Source: Streptomyces sp. A 4/2 (lineage in GTDB: Bacteria; Actinomycetota; Actinomycetes; Streptomycetales; Streptomycetaceae). Taken from it: a stretch of DNA of 64,000 bases. The DNA lies in assembly GCF_940670765.1 (NCBI RefSeq), contig NZ_CALNVW010000031.1, positions 124,001-188,000 of the forward strand. The letters are read 5' to 3'. Positions within the stretch are counted from its first letter, which is position 1. Each line of letters starts with the position of its first letter. The notes under the pieces were generated by a model that was given only the letters and a program-made list of their open reading frames with translations, was not told where the DNA came from and did not search any database. The translations under genes and the position numbers were made by a program. This document shows, piece after piece, positions 7,361-16,187 of the stretch.

Positions 7361-10213
7361 TCACTGCTGTGACGCGGACTTCAGCAGGATGTCGTGGTGC
7401 ATCTCGCCCGCCGCGAGCTCCACCGTGAGGAACTCGGCGCGCGGGGCGTGCGACGAACCGGCGGCGATGAGCGTGTAGGTGCCGGGCTCCAGACCGGTGA
7501 TCCGGTAGCGCCCGGCGACCGCGCGTACCCCTGCCCGGCGCTTGCCGCGGGCGCCGACCACCGTGATCCACGCGTCGCAGTCGGCGGGGTGGTCCGGGCA
7601 CCGCAGGGAACCGCTGACCGTGACCGGACCTCCTGCGCCGCGCGTCCGTTCCCGTCCGGCGTTCTCCGTACGCGCGATGGCCACCGCGCCCGGTCCGGCA
7701 TCCGGCGAAGAGACCAATGTGTCCGTCGCCACCGGGGGCGCGGCGTCGGCCGCGCCCGGTCCGCGGGCTTCCGGCGCCCGGTCCGGCTTCCGCTCGTCGG
7801 CCCGCCGGGTGTGCACCGCCCAGGCCGCCAGGACCTCCTGGGTACGGCGTTCCTGCGGCGTGGCGGCCGGTACCCGGGGAACTTCGGCGGGTGCCGGCCG
7901 CCGGTCGGCGGACGCGGCGACGGCCCGCAGCCCGAGGCCCTCGGCGAATCCCGCCAGCACCTCGTCCAGCGCCGCCAGTTCCCTGAGCGCGGTGTGCAGC
8001 CGGTCGGCGCGCGGCCCGGCCGGGGCCCGCAGTTGCGCTTCGAGCTCCCGCACCAGCGGGCTCACCCGCACCCAGGTGCCGCCCGGTTCACCGGTCGAGA
8101 AGTGCCGGTCGAGCGCGTGCAGGGACTCCAGGAAGGTCCGGGTGATCCGTTCGGCGTGACCGGTGAGCCGGGGCCCGAGGTCGATGTCGACGTCGGCCGC
8201 CGCGGCGAGCGCCCGCGCGTGCGCGGTGGCCGTGGCGAGGAGCGCGAGCCGGTTCTCGGCACCACGCCCCCGTACGCCCAGCGGCATCCGGACCAGCGGC
8301 CGGGCCACACCGCGGACCTGGAACAGCGCCGCGTCGACCCCGCGGGCCGCGCCGCGCAGCCGGACCGGGGCCTCCGGGTCCGCCCACCGCTGCTGGATCT
8401 GGGACACCAGGTGCTCCAGCGCCGCGACATAGCCCCGGTCGGCCTCCTGGGCGATCTTCCGGGTGCTGAGCGGGAAGATCAGCGCCGCGCAGGCGGTGGC
8501 GACGAGGATGCCGAGCCCGTTGTCCAGCAGACGCTCGGCCAGCAGATGGTCCATGCCGCTGTACGGGGTGGACATGCCGTACAGCTGGACGAGAGCCGTG
8601 ACGAGCCCCACGACCCAGTAGGCGTACTGGCGTTGCATGCCCCAGGCGCCGAGGGTCAGCCCCGCCACGATGACCAGCAGCGTCCAGTAGAGGTGTCCGG
8701 GGCCGATCAGCCGGAGCAGCCAGATGCCGATCACCGCGCCGGCCACCGTGCCGGCCATCCGGTGGGCGAGCTTGCGCAGGCGTTCGTGCGTGGTGTTGGT
8801 CCCGAACAGCGTGATCATGACGCCGACCAGGCCCCAGTAGAAGCGCCGGGGGTCGATGGCGTCGGTGATCGGGCAGACGATGGCGCAGGCCACCGCCGCG
8901 TGCAGCGGCACCCGTACGTACGGGACGACTCGTCGCCATCCCGTCAGTTCCTGGGCCGCCGCGATCCGCCGGGCGACGGCGCCGGTTCCGGCCGGGCGGT
9001 TCTGTTCCAGCGCGACCGTGGGCCGGAAGGGGACCTTCGCCCGCGCCCGCGGCGCGTTCCAGCCGAGGTCGAGCCAGTGCGCGAGGGCGTCGGCGAGTGA
9101 ATCCAGCAGATGGCCGACGCGACGGGCCAGTACCGCGGCCTCGGCGTCCTCGGAGCCGCAGTCCGGGTCGGCGAGGACGTCACCGGCCTGCTGCTGGATG
9201 AGCCGGGCCGCCGGGTGCAGCGCGTCGGCCCGGCCGAGCGGGGTGTCGCGGGCGACGACCAGTGCCACGACCAGCGCCTCGCGCAGATGCGGGGGGACGG
9301 ACAGCCGGGCCAGCCGCTGCACCGCCTGGCCGATGCCCTGCAGGGCGAGTTCGGCGTCGAAGAGGTACTGGTGGAGCAGTTCGGCGGTGTGCGGGTCGGC
9401 GGCGACCTCGGGCTGGGCGAGGCGGCCGTCGATGGTGACGGTGGTGATGTTGAGACGGCGCAGGCTCCGCCGCATCCGCTTGACCGCGGCGTCCGGGGCG
9501 GCGGGGCCGGCGTCGGGGTCCAGCGCGGCGATGGCCGCGTCGCCCACCCTGCGGGCCTCGACGACGAACGCGCGCTGGGTACGGAGCAGATCCTCCCGCG
9601 GCATCGGACAGCAGAGCAGCAGCCGGGCGGCGAGGACGGCCGCCGAGGTCACCAGGGCCACGACGAAGAGCTTCCCGCACAGGTTCAGCGGGATGTCCGC
9701 CATCACGCCGACCATGAAGGAGTTGAAGAGCATCATGCCGGTGAGCAGCGCCAGCGACCCGAACCGCGCGAGGAAGAAGGTCAGCGCGAGCGCCACCACC
9801 ATCAGGGTGAGTTCCAGCGCACGGTCGTCGTGCAGCCACGCGGTGAGCGGCAGCACGGCGGAGTAGGGGAACGGCATCCACAGGATGGAGCGGGTCAGCC
9901 GGAGCGGGGTGTTCTCGGCTATGGCGAACGCGCTCATCAGCCCCATCATGCCGCCGACCATCATGCCGAGCATGGCCGGCAGGGTCAGCAGGACGGACAT
10001 CCCGTACCCGACCGCGAGGCCGGTGGTGATCGAGACCAACGAGCGCCAGCCGGCCTGCAGTTGGCCCAGACCGGGGTCGGCTGCCAGTACCCCGTCCCAC
10101 CAGCGTCTCGGCCCGCCGACCCGGCGGGGTGCGACGGCACCTCCCGTACGGGGTGGGCGGCCCGCCTCCTGTCCGGTGGCGGGGTCCAGGGCTTCGGTGG
10201 CTGAGGTGGTCAA
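7361..10213 (-). CDS. FUSC-family membrane protein with C-terminal carboxypeptidase-regulatory-like domain
   Basis: 950 residues from a TTG start. The TTG overlaps the MarR stop (TTGA) and has GGAGGT four bases upstream; the open frame extends further but shows only shadow sequence. Two helical membrane bundles, near residues 45-185 and 430-570, are separated by a soluble helical domain, the layout of FUSC/aromatic-acid exporter proteins. The C-terminal ~85 residues are different: AWITVVGARG, VAGRYRITGLEPGTYTLIAAG and FLTVELAAGE make a beta-sandwich like the carboxypeptidase-regulatory/Cna-B fold. An alanine/arginine-rich linker precedes it. Control by the adjacent MarR regulator is likely. 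Substrate unknown; efflux of an organic acid is inferred from family. Confidence 0.82.
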   Translation of the reverse strand: MTTSATEALDPATGQEAGRPPRTGGAVAPRRVGGPRRWWDGVLAADPGLGQLQAGWRSLVSITTGLAVGYGMSVLLTLPAMLGMMVGGMMGLMSAFAIAENTPLRLTRSILWMPFPYSAVLPLTAWLHDDRALELTLMVVALALTFFLARFGSLALLTGMMLFNSFMVGVMADIPLNLCGKLFVVALVTSAAVLAARLLLCCPMPREDLLRTQRAFVVEARRVGDAAIAALDPDAGPAAPDAAVKRMRRSLRRLNITTVTIDGRLAQPEVAADPHTAELLHQYLFDAELALQGIGQAVQRLARLSVPPHLREALVVALVVARDTPLGRADALHPAARLIQQQAGDVLADPDCGSEDAEAAVLARRVGHLLDSLADALAHWLDLGWNAPRARAKVPFRPTVALEQNRPAGTGAVARRIAAAQELTGWRRVVPYVRVPLHAAVACAIVCPITDAIDPRRFYWGLVGVMITLFGTNTTHERLRKLAHRMAGTVAGAVIGIWLLRLIGPGHLYWTLLVIVAGLTLGAWGMQRQYAYWVVGLVTALVQLYGMSTPYSGMDHLLAERLLDNGLGILVATACAALIFPLSTRKIAQEADRGYVAALEHLVSQIQQRWADPEAPVRLRGAARGVDAALFQVRGVARPLVRMPLGVRGRGAENRLALLATATAHARALAAAADVDIDLGPRLTGHAERITRTFLESLHALDRHFSTGEPGGTWVRVSPLVRELEAQLRAPAGPRADRLHTALRELAALDEVLAGFAEGLGLRAVAASADRRPAPAEVPRVPAATPQERRTQEVLAAWAVHTRRADERKPDRAPEARGPGAADAAPPVATDTLVSSPDAGPGAVAIARTENAGRERTRGAGGPVTVSGSLRCPDHPADCDAWITVVGARGKRRAGVRAVAGRYRITGLEPGTYTLIAAGSSHAPRAEFLTVELAAGEMHHDILLKSASQQ

Positions 10214-10674
10214 CTGACCTCCGGTTCGACGGCGTGCAGAAGGGTGGACACCGCATCCCGGGCCAGGCCCACGGACCGCTCCGGATCGTCGACGGCAGCG
10301 GATGACCGCAGCCCTTCGAGGAGGGCGGCGGCCATCCGCTGCCGCGCCCGCTCCAGCAGCTCTGCGCCCGCGGGCGTGAGCGACGCCTCCACGACGCGCC
10401 GGTCCCGGGAGCAGCGCTCCCGCTCGATGAGCCCGCGCTCCTCCAGCTCCTGGAGGACGACGGTCACCCGGGGCTGGGCGATGCCGGTGTAGGCGGCGAT
10501 CCCGGTGACCCGGCGCGCCTCCGGCTCCAGGGCGTCGAGTACGGCGACATGGCTGCGCGGCAGCCCGAACTCCCCGGACCGGAAGAGCGCTTGGGAGAGC
10601 CGCCCGATGCCTCGCAGGAGCCCTCGGGCGGCGTCCTCGATCCGCTGCTCGTCGGGGACCGGAGATAGATGCAT
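10210..10674 (-). CDS. MarR-family transcriptional regulator
   Basis: 154 residues. A winged helix lies at about residues 40-105 (LPRSHVAVLDALEPEARRVTGIAAYTGIAQPRVTVVLQELEERGLIERERCSRDRR), with the DRR wing typical of the family. The ATG at 10674 lies six bases after a consensus TATAAT, so the message is probably leaderless. A palindrome over that -10 box suggests autorepression. Translation runs into the FUSC gene through a TTGA overlap, so the two form an operon and the exporter is its likely target. Confidence 0.9.
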   Translation of the reverse strand: MHLSPVPDEQRIEDAARGLLRGIGRLSQALFRSGEFGLPRSHVAVLDALEPEARRVTGIAAYTGIAQPRVTVVLQELEERGLIERERCSRDRRVVEASLTPAGAELLERARQRMAAALLEGLRSSAAVDDPERSVGLARDAVSTLLHAVEPEVS

Positions 10675-10692
10675 AGCGCAATTATATGTTGC
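10675..10692 (-). promoter_or_regulatory. MarR promoter (-10 TATAAT) with overlapping operator
   Basis: Reading the minus strand, TATAAT occupies 10686-10681 and the ATG begins at 10674, six bases on. GCAA (10678-10681) and TTGC (10689-10692) form an inverted repeat around TTATATG that covers the -10 box. A protein bound there would block RNA polymerase directly, as many MarR proteins do. Confidence 0.6.
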
Positions 10693-10702
10693 CGCCGTAC
10701 CG

Positions 10703-10738
10703 CCCGGTGCACCGCCTCCCTCAGGGCGGCGCACCGGG
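10703..10738 (-). terminator. Terminator hairpin of the GH95 gene
   Basis: CCCGGTGCACCGCC at 10703-10716 pairs with GGCGGCGCACCGGG at 10725-10738, 14 positions with one mismatch and an eight-base loop. It lies 21 bases beyond the GH95 stop codon. Confidence 0.7.
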
Positions 10739-10759
10739 TCACCGCCGGTCCCGCACACG

Positions 10760-13177
10760 TCACGGCCGCAGCGTGACCTCCCGGCCCGCCTTCAGCTGGA
10801 CCGTGCGGTGCCAGCTCCCGGCCCGCACCTCGGTGGTCGTGCTCACCGAACTGCGCAGGACGGCCTGGGTGACCTTCCCCGCGCTCCACTGCAGATCCAC
10901 GGTGATCCCGCCACGGGCACCGACACCGGTGATCCGGCCCGCCGCGGCCCAGGCGTCGGGCAGCGCGGGAAGCAGCTCGACCACCCCGGGCCGGGAGTAG
11001 ACCAGCATCTCGATCATCGCGGTCGGGGCGCCGAAGTTCGCGTCGATCTGGAGGGTGGCCCGGGAGCCGAGGTCGTACATGTCGAAGAGGTTCGGCGAGG
11101 TGCCGTTGCTGCCGCCGGTGGACGGCTTCATGACCGTACGCACCAGCTGGTACGCCTTGTCCGCGTCCTTGAGCCGCGCCCAGCTGGCCGCGCGCCAGGC
11201 GCAGCCCCAGCCGAAGCTCTCCATCCCGCGCGCCGTGAGCAGATTCCGTACGCCGGTGACCAGCGCCGCCGGGCTGTCCTGGGGGGTGATCCGGTCCCCG
11301 GGGAACAGCCCGATCAGCGGCGAGAGGTGGCGGTGCGCCGTCTCACCGAGGTTCGCCGGGGTCATCCACTCCTCCAGCCAGCCGGTCTCCGGGCTGACCT
11401 GCGGCATGTACAGCTGGGACTGGAGAGTGGCGATGGTCTTCGCGTAGGCGGCGTCCTTGGAGAGCAGCCCGGCCGCGGTGCGGTAGCTCGCGAAGAGGTC
11501 ACGGACCAGTTCCTGGGCGTAGGTGATGCCCTTGGCGTCGGTCGGGCCCTGCTCCGGCGACCAGTCGCTGTCGTCGATGAGGACCTGGCGGGAGGCGCCG
11601 GTGTCCGGGTCGGTGACGGTCGTGGTGATCAGCCGCGCCTCCCAGAACTCGCAGGCGCCCTTGAGCAGGGGGTAGATCTTCTTGAGTTCCTCGCGGTCCT
11701 GGGTGTACTCGTAGTGCTGCCACAGCGAGTTGCACAGCCAGGCGTTCCCGGCCGGGTGCCACCACCAGCCCATGCCGCCGTAGACATTGGTGGAGATGGC
11801 GGTCGTCCAGCCGGCGATCTTCCCGCTGGAGTTGCGGAACCCGTTGCGCGGGTCGTTGAACGTCTTCTGCGTGGTCACCGTCCAGGACGGCACCTGGGTG
11901 ACGCAGTAGTCGAGGAACGCGTCGAAACAGTCGGACAGGCCCGCGCGGTCGGCCAGCCAGTAGTTCATCTGGACATTGATGTCCGTGTGGTAGTCGCCCA
12001 TCCAGTCCGGGTCCGTGCGGTCGATCCACAGCCCCTGGAGGTTGAGCGGCACGCTGTCGCGCGAGCCGCTGATCATCAGATAGCGGCCGAACTGCAGGTA
12101 GGCGGCCTCCAGTTCCGGGTCGGCGGGCGCGCCGGTGGCGCCCAGCGCGCTGAGCCGGGCCGCGGTGTCGAGGGAGCGCTGCGCATCGGTGGAGGTACCC
12201 AGGTCGACCGTCATCCGGTTGAACAGCGGCTGGTAGTCGGCGAGATGCGTGCGCAGCAGCGCGGGGCCACCGGCCTTCGCGGCGGCCCGCAGCCTGCTCG
12301 CGGCGATGGCTCCCGGGTCGGCCGCCGGGTCCTTGTGGCCGGTGGAGGCGTCGCGGGAGTAGTTCGTGCCGCCGGTGAGGAGGACGAGTACCTCGTCGCA
12401 GCCGGTGAAGGTGACCCGGGCGCCGTCCACGGCCACCGTGCCGGTCGCGCTCGTGGCGCTCGCCGTCGCCGCGTAGGCCAGGCCGTTGGCGAACTTGCCG
12501 GTGAACGACGCGGCCTTCCCGGCGGCGTCACCCGTGGTCGTCTCGCCGTGCCACCCGCCGAGGGTGAGCGACCCCGTGTACGTGCCCCCGCCGCTCTGCG
12601 TCAGGCGGACGACGACGACGTCGTCGGGGTGGCTCGCGTACACCTCGCGCCGGTAGTCGACACCGCCCAGCGTGTAGGTGACCGTACTGAGGCCGTTGCT
12701 GAGATCGAGGGTGCGGCGGTAGCCGGTGACCTTGGACAGGTCATGGCCGGGCAGCTGGAGCGTGGCCTTGGCCAGCAGCGTGAAACTGCCGAAGTTGTCG
12801 GCGTCGTACGGGAACTGGCCGTCGCCCTGGAGGCTGTCGTTCAGCCCGCCGGTCCACAGGGTGGCATCGGTCAGGTAGAGCACGTCGTTCGCGGGGTCGC
12901 CGGTCAGCAGCGCGCCGATCCGGCCGTTCCCGATCGGCAGCCCCTGCTGGATGATCACGTTCTCGGCCGCGGGCGCCGGGTAACGCAGCACGGTGGCGGC
13001 GGCTTCGGCCACCAGGTGTGTTCCGTGGCCGGCGTGCCCGGCGTGGTGGCGGGGCGTGGCGGCGGCAGCGGTGAACGGCCGGAGACCGCCGAGCGCGAAG
13101 CCCGCGGCGAGAGTGCCGCCCGCCACCCCCAGAACGCTGCGACGCGAGGGGGCTGGCCGGTCCGGGGTGTTGCTCAT
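10760..13177 (-). CDS. Exported glycoside hydrolase family 95 protein (alpha-L-fucosidase-like)
   Basis: 805 residues. The N-terminus is a twin-arginine signal (SRRSVLGVAGGTLAAGFALG) followed by an alanine-rich cleavage region, so it is exported folded. The GH95 N-terminal beta domain begins ENVIIQQGLPIGNGRIGALL. The (alpha/alpha)6 catalytic barrel shows HTDINVQMNYW, AWLCNSLWQHYEYTQD, WSPEQGP and LQIDANFG, which keeps the expected acid-glutamate and catalytic-region aspartate segments. As I recall the family, the first motif normally reads Asn-x-Asn; here it reads Asp-Ile-Asn, so activity may be shifted. The upstream beta-helix gene on the same strand could be co-transcribed across a 55-base gap. 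Substrate is inferred: an alpha-linked L-fucoside or related L-sugar. Confidence 0.82.
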   Translation of the reverse strand: MSNTPDRPAPSRRSVLGVAGGTLAAGFALGGLRPFTAAAATPRHHAGHAGHGTHLVAEAAATVLRYPAPAAENVIIQQGLPIGNGRIGALLTGDPANDVLYLTDATLWTGGLNDSLQGDGQFPYDADNFGSFTLLAKATLQLPGHDLSKVTGYRRTLDLSNGLSTVTYTLGGVDYRREVYASHPDDVVVVRLTQSGGGTYTGSLTLGGWHGETTTGDAAGKAASFTGKFANGLAYAATASATSATGTVAVDGARVTFTGCDEVLVLLTGGTNYSRDASTGHKDPAADPGAIAASRLRAAAKAGGPALLRTHLADYQPLFNRMTVDLGTSTDAQRSLDTAARLSALGATGAPADPELEAAYLQFGRYLMISGSRDSVPLNLQGLWIDRTDPDWMGDYHTDINVQMNYWLADRAGLSDCFDAFLDYCVTQVPSWTVTTQKTFNDPRNGFRNSSGKIAGWTTAISTNVYGGMGWWWHPAGNAWLCNSLWQHYEYTQDREELKKIYPLLKGACEFWEARLITTTVTDPDTGASRQVLIDDSDWSPEQGPTDAKGITYAQELVRDLFASYRTAAGLLSKDAAYAKTIATLQSQLYMPQVSPETGWLEEWMTPANLGETAHRHLSPLIGLFPGDRITPQDSPAALVTGVRNLLTARGMESFGWGCAWRAASWARLKDADKAYQLVRTVMKPSTGGSNGTSPNLFDMYDLGSRATLQIDANFGAPTAMIEMLVYSRPGVVELLPALPDAWAAAGRITGVGARGGITVDLQWSAGKVTQAVLRSSVSTTTEVRAGSWHRTVQLKAGREVTLRP

Positions 13178-13232
13178 CTGTCGGTCCCTTCGATGGGGTG
13201 GGTGGATCCGGGGTGTCGAAAGCTGCGGGCGG

Positions 13233-15608
13233 TCAGGTCCGCGCGGCGCTGCCCCGCGCCGCGGGCTGCGTGGGGGCGGAAGCGGTGACGCTTCCGCCGC
13301 GGGTCACCACCGTCAGCCGCGACGGGGGGACACCGGCGGGTGCGGTGGCGACCAGGAAGCCGGGCGAGAGCACGGTGACCTTCGTGGCGGGGACGTCCCC
13401 GAAGCTCACGCGGGCGTGCGCGTCGAAGCCGGTGCCCGCCACGAGTACGTCGGTGGGGGCGGAAGCGGATCCGCCCGGCGTGCTCTGCAGGTATCCGACG
13501 GTCGGCGCTTCCGTGGCGGCCGGATGCTGGAGGCGGCCGGCCGGTCCGGCCGAGGCCAGGGTGTCGAGCGGCAGGTCGGCGGGGCCGGGACGGGCCGGGA
13601 GCGTGCGGTTGTCGGCGAACCGGGTGTCGACCGGCGCGGGCGGCGAGCAGGCGAACTGGCCGATCGGATCGGCGGAGGCGTTACCGGTGTAGTCGAGGTG
13701 CCCGGTGGTCTCGCAGCCGCCCTGGCCGAGGGCGCCGCCCCATTCGACATTGCCGGTCCAGGCCAGCCACTGGGCGCCCGCGTCGTCGTACCAGGTGAAG
13801 TTGGAGTTGCCCTGGTCGTAGGCGACGTTGTCGGCGACCGTGAGCCCGTGCGCGATGCTCGCGGCCCGGTCGACGGAGCCGTCGGCGGCGGTGAGCGTCT
13901 GCCCCTGGTGGCCTTCCACGTACACCGCGCCGCCGTCCTTGAGGACCTGCATGAAGCGGTGGATCAGGTTGTGGCTGATGGTGTTGTCGCTGTTGATGTT
14001 GGTGGAGTTCTCCGGGTGCGCGGCATTGTCGACATGGCCCTGGATCACTCCGGCGGTGATGGCGGTGTACGGCAGGTCCCGCAGTTCGTTGTGCACGACG
14101 CTCGTGTGCTGGGTGAAGAACAGGGTGATTCCCGCCGCACTGGGGTAGTCGGCGCCGACGTGGTGGATCAGATTGCCGACGACGGTGTTGTACGCGCTGA
14201 TCTCCCGGTCGTCGGCGCCCACGTCGGACGGGTGCGGATCCGTGGTGTCGCCGAGAATGATCCCGTTCCCGGAGATGTCCGCGAAGGTATTGCCCTCGAC
14301 GGTGTTGTCCCGGCTCCCGTACTCCAGGACCAGCCCCGCGGCGCCGAGATGGCTGAAGGTGTTGCCCGCGAAGGTGATGCCGTGCGCGGCGGTGAACCCG
14401 ACATTGCCCGGCTCCCGGGTCAGCGCCCCGAACGGGCAGGTGCCGGGCGGGGTGCCGAAGGTACAGGTGGCCTGCGGGTGGGCCGGATCGTCACCGGTCA
14501 GGCGGAGGTTGTCCTGCACATCGGCGAATCCGGCGCGGCTGCTCGGGTCCAGCCAGGTGGCGTACGAGAACTGGAGGCCGGAGAAGGTGATGTTCCGCAC
14601 CGGCCGGTCCGGGGTACCGGTGCCCGTCACCAGCGAGCTGAGGCGCGGGACCTCGACATCGGTGGCCGACAGGTCCTGGCCCGCGGCGGGAACGTAGTCG
14701 AGGACGGCGCGCTCGCGGTCCAGGAACCACTGCCCGGTGTGCAGGAACGGATAGGCGTTCTCGATCCGGGTGGGCGCGGTGCCCGCCGCCATCGACGGCA
14801 GGCCGCCCGACGCCTGGGTGAAGACCGGGCGTTTGATGACATTGCCCCAACAGGGCTGCTGCATGAGGACGTTCGGACCGTCGGTGGGGGCGATCCGGCA
14901 ACGCGACTGGGTCCAGGGGCCGTTACCACCCTGGTAGACGAACTCCACCCCGGACAGCGCGGCCGTACCGATCCGGCTCCGCAGGTCCTGGCCCCAGGAC
15001 GCCGGGGTGGTGGTGTAGCCGCCGTCGGCAGCGGCGAAGGTGAGCTTCTGCTCGGCGGGCGTCGTCTGCGCGATCGGCGCCCGCACCCCGTCGACGTACA
15101 CCTGCCGGGTGTCCAGGCCCTTCGGCACCGGAGCCTCCCAGATGCCCCGGTCCGCGTCGTGCAGCTTCCAGCCGGTGACTCGTACGGCTCCGCTCAGCAC
15201 GGGATGCGCCCCCGGAGCGGCCGTCCAGTTCACCCGGTGCCCGCCGCGGCCGGAGTCCTGGGGGCCGAACCGCAGCGGCTTCGAGAGCCGGTACGTGCCG
15301 TCGCTCAGCTCGACGGACAGGTCCGCCGACCTTCCCGCTCCGGCGCCGAGCAGCTGTGCGACCCGCTGTTGGGCACCGGGGAGGGAGCACGGCCGGTGCT
15401 CGGTGCACGCGCTGCCGGTGCCGTCCGGAGCGGCGTGGAGGACCTTCGCCGGAGGCCCGGCGTGCGCGACGGCGGCCGGCGCCGCCTCACGTGCGCTGCC
15501 GGCCGCCGCTGGGGGAGCGGCAACTGCCGTACCCGGTAACGAGGAACCACCGGCCGCCGTGGCGACGACGACCATGGAGACGACCCATCGTCCGACTGCG
15601 CGAAACAC
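13233..15608 (-). CDS. Secreted right-handed beta-helix protein with C-terminal IPT/TIG domain (GH141-like)
   Basis: 791 residues from a GTG, with a Sec signal (VVSMVVVATAAGGSSLPGTAVA). The N-terminal part has DSGRGGHRVNW, GAHPVLSGAVRVTGW, DRGIWEAPVP and RQVYVDGVRAP, the layout I associate with GH141-type beta-helix enzymes (fucosidase/xylanase). The middle carries repeated NTVEGNTF / NGIILGD / NTISHNLIHR-type coils of a parallel beta-helix. The last ~90 residues (PTDVLVAGTGFDAHARVSFGDVPATKVTV) are an IPT/TIG immunoglobulin-like domain. No permease or regulator adjoins it. A DasR-like box lies just upstream. The beta-helix assignment is firm; the enzymatic family is moderate. Confidence 0.75.
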   Translation of the reverse strand: MFRAVGRWVVSMVVVATAAGGSSLPGTAVAAPPAAAGSAREAAPAAVAHAGPPAKVLHAAPDGTGSACTEHRPCSLPGAQQRVAQLLGAGAGRSADLSVELSDGTYRLSKPLRFGPQDSGRGGHRVNWTAAPGAHPVLSGAVRVTGWKLHDADRGIWEAPVPKGLDTRQVYVDGVRAPIAQTTPAEQKLTFAAADGGYTTTPASWGQDLRSRIGTAALSGVEFVYQGGNGPWTQSRCRIAPTDGPNVLMQQPCWGNVIKRPVFTQASGGLPSMAAGTAPTRIENAYPFLHTGQWFLDRERAVLDYVPAAGQDLSATDVEVPRLSSLVTGTGTPDRPVRNITFSGLQFSYATWLDPSSRAGFADVQDNLRLTGDDPAHPQATCTFGTPPGTCPFGALTREPGNVGFTAAHGITFAGNTFSHLGAAGLVLEYGSRDNTVEGNTFADISGNGIILGDTTDPHPSDVGADDREISAYNTVVGNLIHHVGADYPSAAGITLFFTQHTSVVHNELRDLPYTAITAGVIQGHVDNAAHPENSTNINSDNTISHNLIHRFMQVLKDGGAVYVEGHQGQTLTAADGSVDRAASIAHGLTVADNVAYDQGNSNFTWYDDAGAQWLAWTGNVEWGGALGQGGCETTGHLDYTGNASADPIGQFACSPPAPVDTRFADNRTLPARPGPADLPLDTLASAGPAGRLQHPAATEAPTVGYLQSTPGGSASAPTDVLVAGTGFDAHARVSFGDVPATKVTVLSPGFLVATAPAGVPPSRLTVVTRGGSVTASAPTQPAARGSAART

Positions 15609-15626
15609 CCGCCCACCCCCGAAATT

Positions 15627-15642
15627 GCTGGTTTAGACCACT
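15627..15642 (-). promoter_or_regulatory. DasR-like (dre) operator
   Basis: Reading the minus strand, AGTGGTCTAAACCAGC matches the GntR-type DasR consensus A(C/G)TGGTCTAGACCA(G/C)T at 14 of 16 positions. It ends 18 bases before the GTG start of the beta-helix gene, a position suited to repression. DasR controls chitin and N-acetylglucosamine genes in Streptomyces. The match was made by eye. Confidence 0.55.
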
Positions 15643-15915
15643 TCGGATGGCAGCGGACTCTACTGGCGCCCAGCGGTCGGCGCCAGAGTTCGCGCACGCT
15701 GAATCGCCTTATAGATCCGATCAATTGAGTCGAGCGGCCTGGAAGAACCGGTGGAGTGTCACGGTATCGACCGGTTCGGCGACTGGCGGTGCGGATACAT
15801 GGGACGTTAGCCGGGTCGGAGAGGCGGAGCCCGAAACGAACGAAGCCCGCTCCTGGCCAAAGCCGGGAACGGGCATCGAAAGCTGCTGGCGAAAAGAGCC
15901 AACGTGTATGAAAAG
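15643..15915. other. Intergenic region with no gene seen
   Basis: The span between the beta-helix start and the tRNA is slightly less GC-rich than its surroundings. It holds a hairpin (TGGCGCC at 15663-15669 with GGCGCCA at 15679-15685) and probably the beta-helix promoter. No reading frame in it has coding character. Confidence 0.5.
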
Positions 15916-16000
15916 TGTCCGAGGGGGGACTTGAACCCCCACGCCCGATAAAGGGCACTAGCACCTCAAGCTAGCGCGTCTGCCATTCCGCCACCCGGAC
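15916..16000 (-). tRNA. tRNA-Leu(GAG)
   Basis: An 85-base class II tRNA. The acceptor arms GTCCGGG (16000-15994) and CTCGGAC (15923-15917) pair over seven positions, with discriminator A and no encoded CCA. The anticodon stem CTAGC/GCTAG encloses the loop TTGAGGT, giving anticodon GAG. A long variable arm (TGCCCTTTATCGGGCG region) and a GGTTCAAGTCC T-loop are present. The anticodon and long variable arm identify leucine. Confidence 0.95.
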
Positions 16001-16187
16001 AAGGTGTCTGTCTCGCGGCCCTGGGCCGTTCCGACGTGGAAAACCATAGCAAACATTGGGAGGTGCTCGATCACCCGCCGGCCGGCGTGAACCCCGTATG
16101 ACAACGGGCGGCCGGGCTTGGGTACGAGAGGGCGGCGCGGGAGGATGGGACGGCGGACCACCAGCAGTGACAGTGGGAGGAAACAGC

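Noticed and set aside
10214..10681. Extension of the FUSC protein to 1106 residues
   Set aside because: The extra 156 codons run antiparallel in frame with the MarR gene and have Arg/Ala/Gly shadow composition. The TTG at 10213 has a good ribosome site.
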